Part shown: positions 63,320 through 64,000 of the stretch, one piece after another
Numbering within the stretch: position 1 is the stretch's first letter
How the letters are laid out: each line of letters opens with the position of its first letter
Assembly (NCBI GenBank): GCA_009836625.1
Contig: VXVC01000002.1
Coordinates: 140,722 to 204,721 of the forward strand
DNA from: Holophagales bacterium
Lineage (GTDB): Bacteria > Acidobacteriota > Thermoanaerobaculia > Multivoradales > Multivoraceae
Direction: 5' to 3'
Length of the DNA: 64,000 nt
The notes under the pieces: model-generated
What the model saw: the letters and a program-made list of their open reading frames with translations, nothing else
Database searches by the model: none
What the model was told of the DNA's origin: nothing
Program-made: the position numbers and the translations under genes

Positions 63320-64000
63320 GTGAGTGCAGCGGCTGCTGGAAGAAAGAAACTGTTGACGTTGGGCGAAGTGGCTCGCCGGGCCGGTGTTTCGATGGCCACG
63401 GCGCTGCGGTACAAGAAGCTGTACCAGGACCGGATCTCGTCGGAGGGTGAGGGTCGCAAGCAGCGGTATCGAGTGGCGGCCGTCAAGGAGTTCAAGGGGT
63501 TCAAGAACGAACGGTCAACGAAGCGTCGGGGCGCGGGACGGAAGAAGAAAGCCGCGTCGCAAGCGGCAGGAACCCAAGCCAAGGGCGTGGCAAGCGGTCC
63601 GTCCCTGTTGACGTTGTCCAGCATCTGTCAGCAGACCGGGATCTCCTATCCGACGTTGCAGCGCTACGTCCGGCTGTTCGGCGATCGGATACCGCATGAG
63701 GGCGAGGGTCGCAAGCGGCGCTACCACCCGGATGCCGTAGCGGTGTTCCGCGAGCTTCGAGCGGAGAGCAAGCCGGGTCGCAAGCCGAAGGCGGCGCCGG
63801 CGGCCAAGTCGCCCGCTCGAAAGAAGCGCAAGACGCGGGTTGCGGCGAAGCCTGCGGCCGCCGCTCCCAAACTCCTGACGCTTACCGCGATCGGTCAGCA
63901 GACGGGCATCTCCGGGCCGACACTGCAGCGTTACCTCAAGTTGTACGGCGATCGGATACCGCACGAGGGCGAGGGTCGCAAGCGGCGCTACCACCCGGAG
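63320..64000 (+). CDS. Multi-module helix-turn-helix DNA-binding protein, 3'-partial
   Basis: 227 residues seen, with no stop before the window ends. It starts at GTG63320 behind GAGGGGAG. Three modules of about 54 residues begin at residues 11, 96 and 185. Each reads LLTL..I..QTGIS..TLQRY...GDRIPHEGEGRKRRYHP or close to it, i.e. a MerR-like winged helix with the DNA-recognition helix and the YHP wing. The linkers are Lys/Arg/Ala/Pro-rich like histone H1 tails (KPGRKPKAAPAAKSPARKKRK). Modules 2 and 3 are nearly identical in DNA, which suggests recent duplication. More modules may follow. Confidence 0.8.
   Translation, partial: MSAAAAGRKKLLTLGEVARRAGVSMATALRYKKLYQDRISSEGEGRKQRYRVAAVKEFKGFKNERSTKRRGAGRKKKAASQAAGTQAKGVASGPSLLTLSSICQQTGISYPTLQRYVRLFGDRIPHEGEGRKRRYHPDAVAVFRELRAESKPGRKPKAAPAAKSPARKKRKTRVAAKPAAAAPKLLTLTAIGQQTGISGPTLQRYLKLYGDRIPHEGEGRKRRYHPE

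Noticed and set aside
63345..64000. CRISPR-like repeats in the last kilobase
   Set aside because: The repeats are in-frame protein modules of about 85-89 codons, not short repeats with spacers.

Overview
The window is high-GC bacterial DNA, almost fully coding, apart from visibly less GC-rich accessory stretches at about 34-37 kb and 55.3-62.6 kb. Gene content points to a Gram-negative, B12-dependent heterotroph, most likely an Acidobacteriota member (Thermoanaerobaculia-like). The clues are GWxTD and DUF1844 proteins, dnaK followed by hspR, an MlaDEF lipid-transport set, an LpxH-like hydrolase, and a split methylmalonyl-CoA mutase. The taxonomic call is an inference. No rRNA, tRNA or CRISPR array was found.

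Layout: 0-5.3 kb holds metH (5' end outside the window), an ABC-F ATPase and a MauE/DoxX membrane protein. 5.3-10 kb is a minus-strand operon: nuclease-helicase fusion, luxE-like, luxC-like. 10-19 kb holds hflKC, a nucleoside transporter, a CPBP protease, glutaryl-CoA-type dehydrogenase with glpX, dcd, an RsbW/STAS pair and a PDZ pseudo-protease. 19-32.9 kb holds mazG, DUF1844, dnaK-hspR-dnaC-like, a SpoIID/SPOR protein, meaB, mce, carA, a LolC/E permease and carB. 32.9-38.9 kb is a decaying region: a glycosyltransferase remnant, a repeat-rich secreted metalloprotease with a damaged 5' end, and a tandem duplication running from a secreted-protein gene to the tail of mcm. 38.9-55.3 kb is housekeeping: mcm, nrdJ, tlpA, rlmD-like, queD, a SelW-type selenoprotein, folE, GWxTD, yggX, mlaDFE, plsC-like, mrp, lpxH-like and aroA.

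55.3-64 kb is accessory. Its centre is a 4.39-kb IS1595-type transposon with 27-bp inverted ends and a perfect 8-bp target duplication (ACTATCGA). It carries a damaged transposase plus three tightly overlapping genes: a DNA methyltransferase, an OLD/PtuA-like ATPase and an HNH nuclease. This looks like a mobile restriction or Septu-like defence cassette. Two small exported proteins follow, and the window ends inside a protein made of repeated MerR-like helix-turn-helix modules joined by basic linkers.

The two strongest discoveries are the transposon-borne methyltransferase-ATPase-HNH cassette and a small SelW/Rdx selenoprotein that ordinary ORF calling misses, because its CxxU motif is encoded by an in-frame TGA followed by a hairpin with a GGUCU loop.
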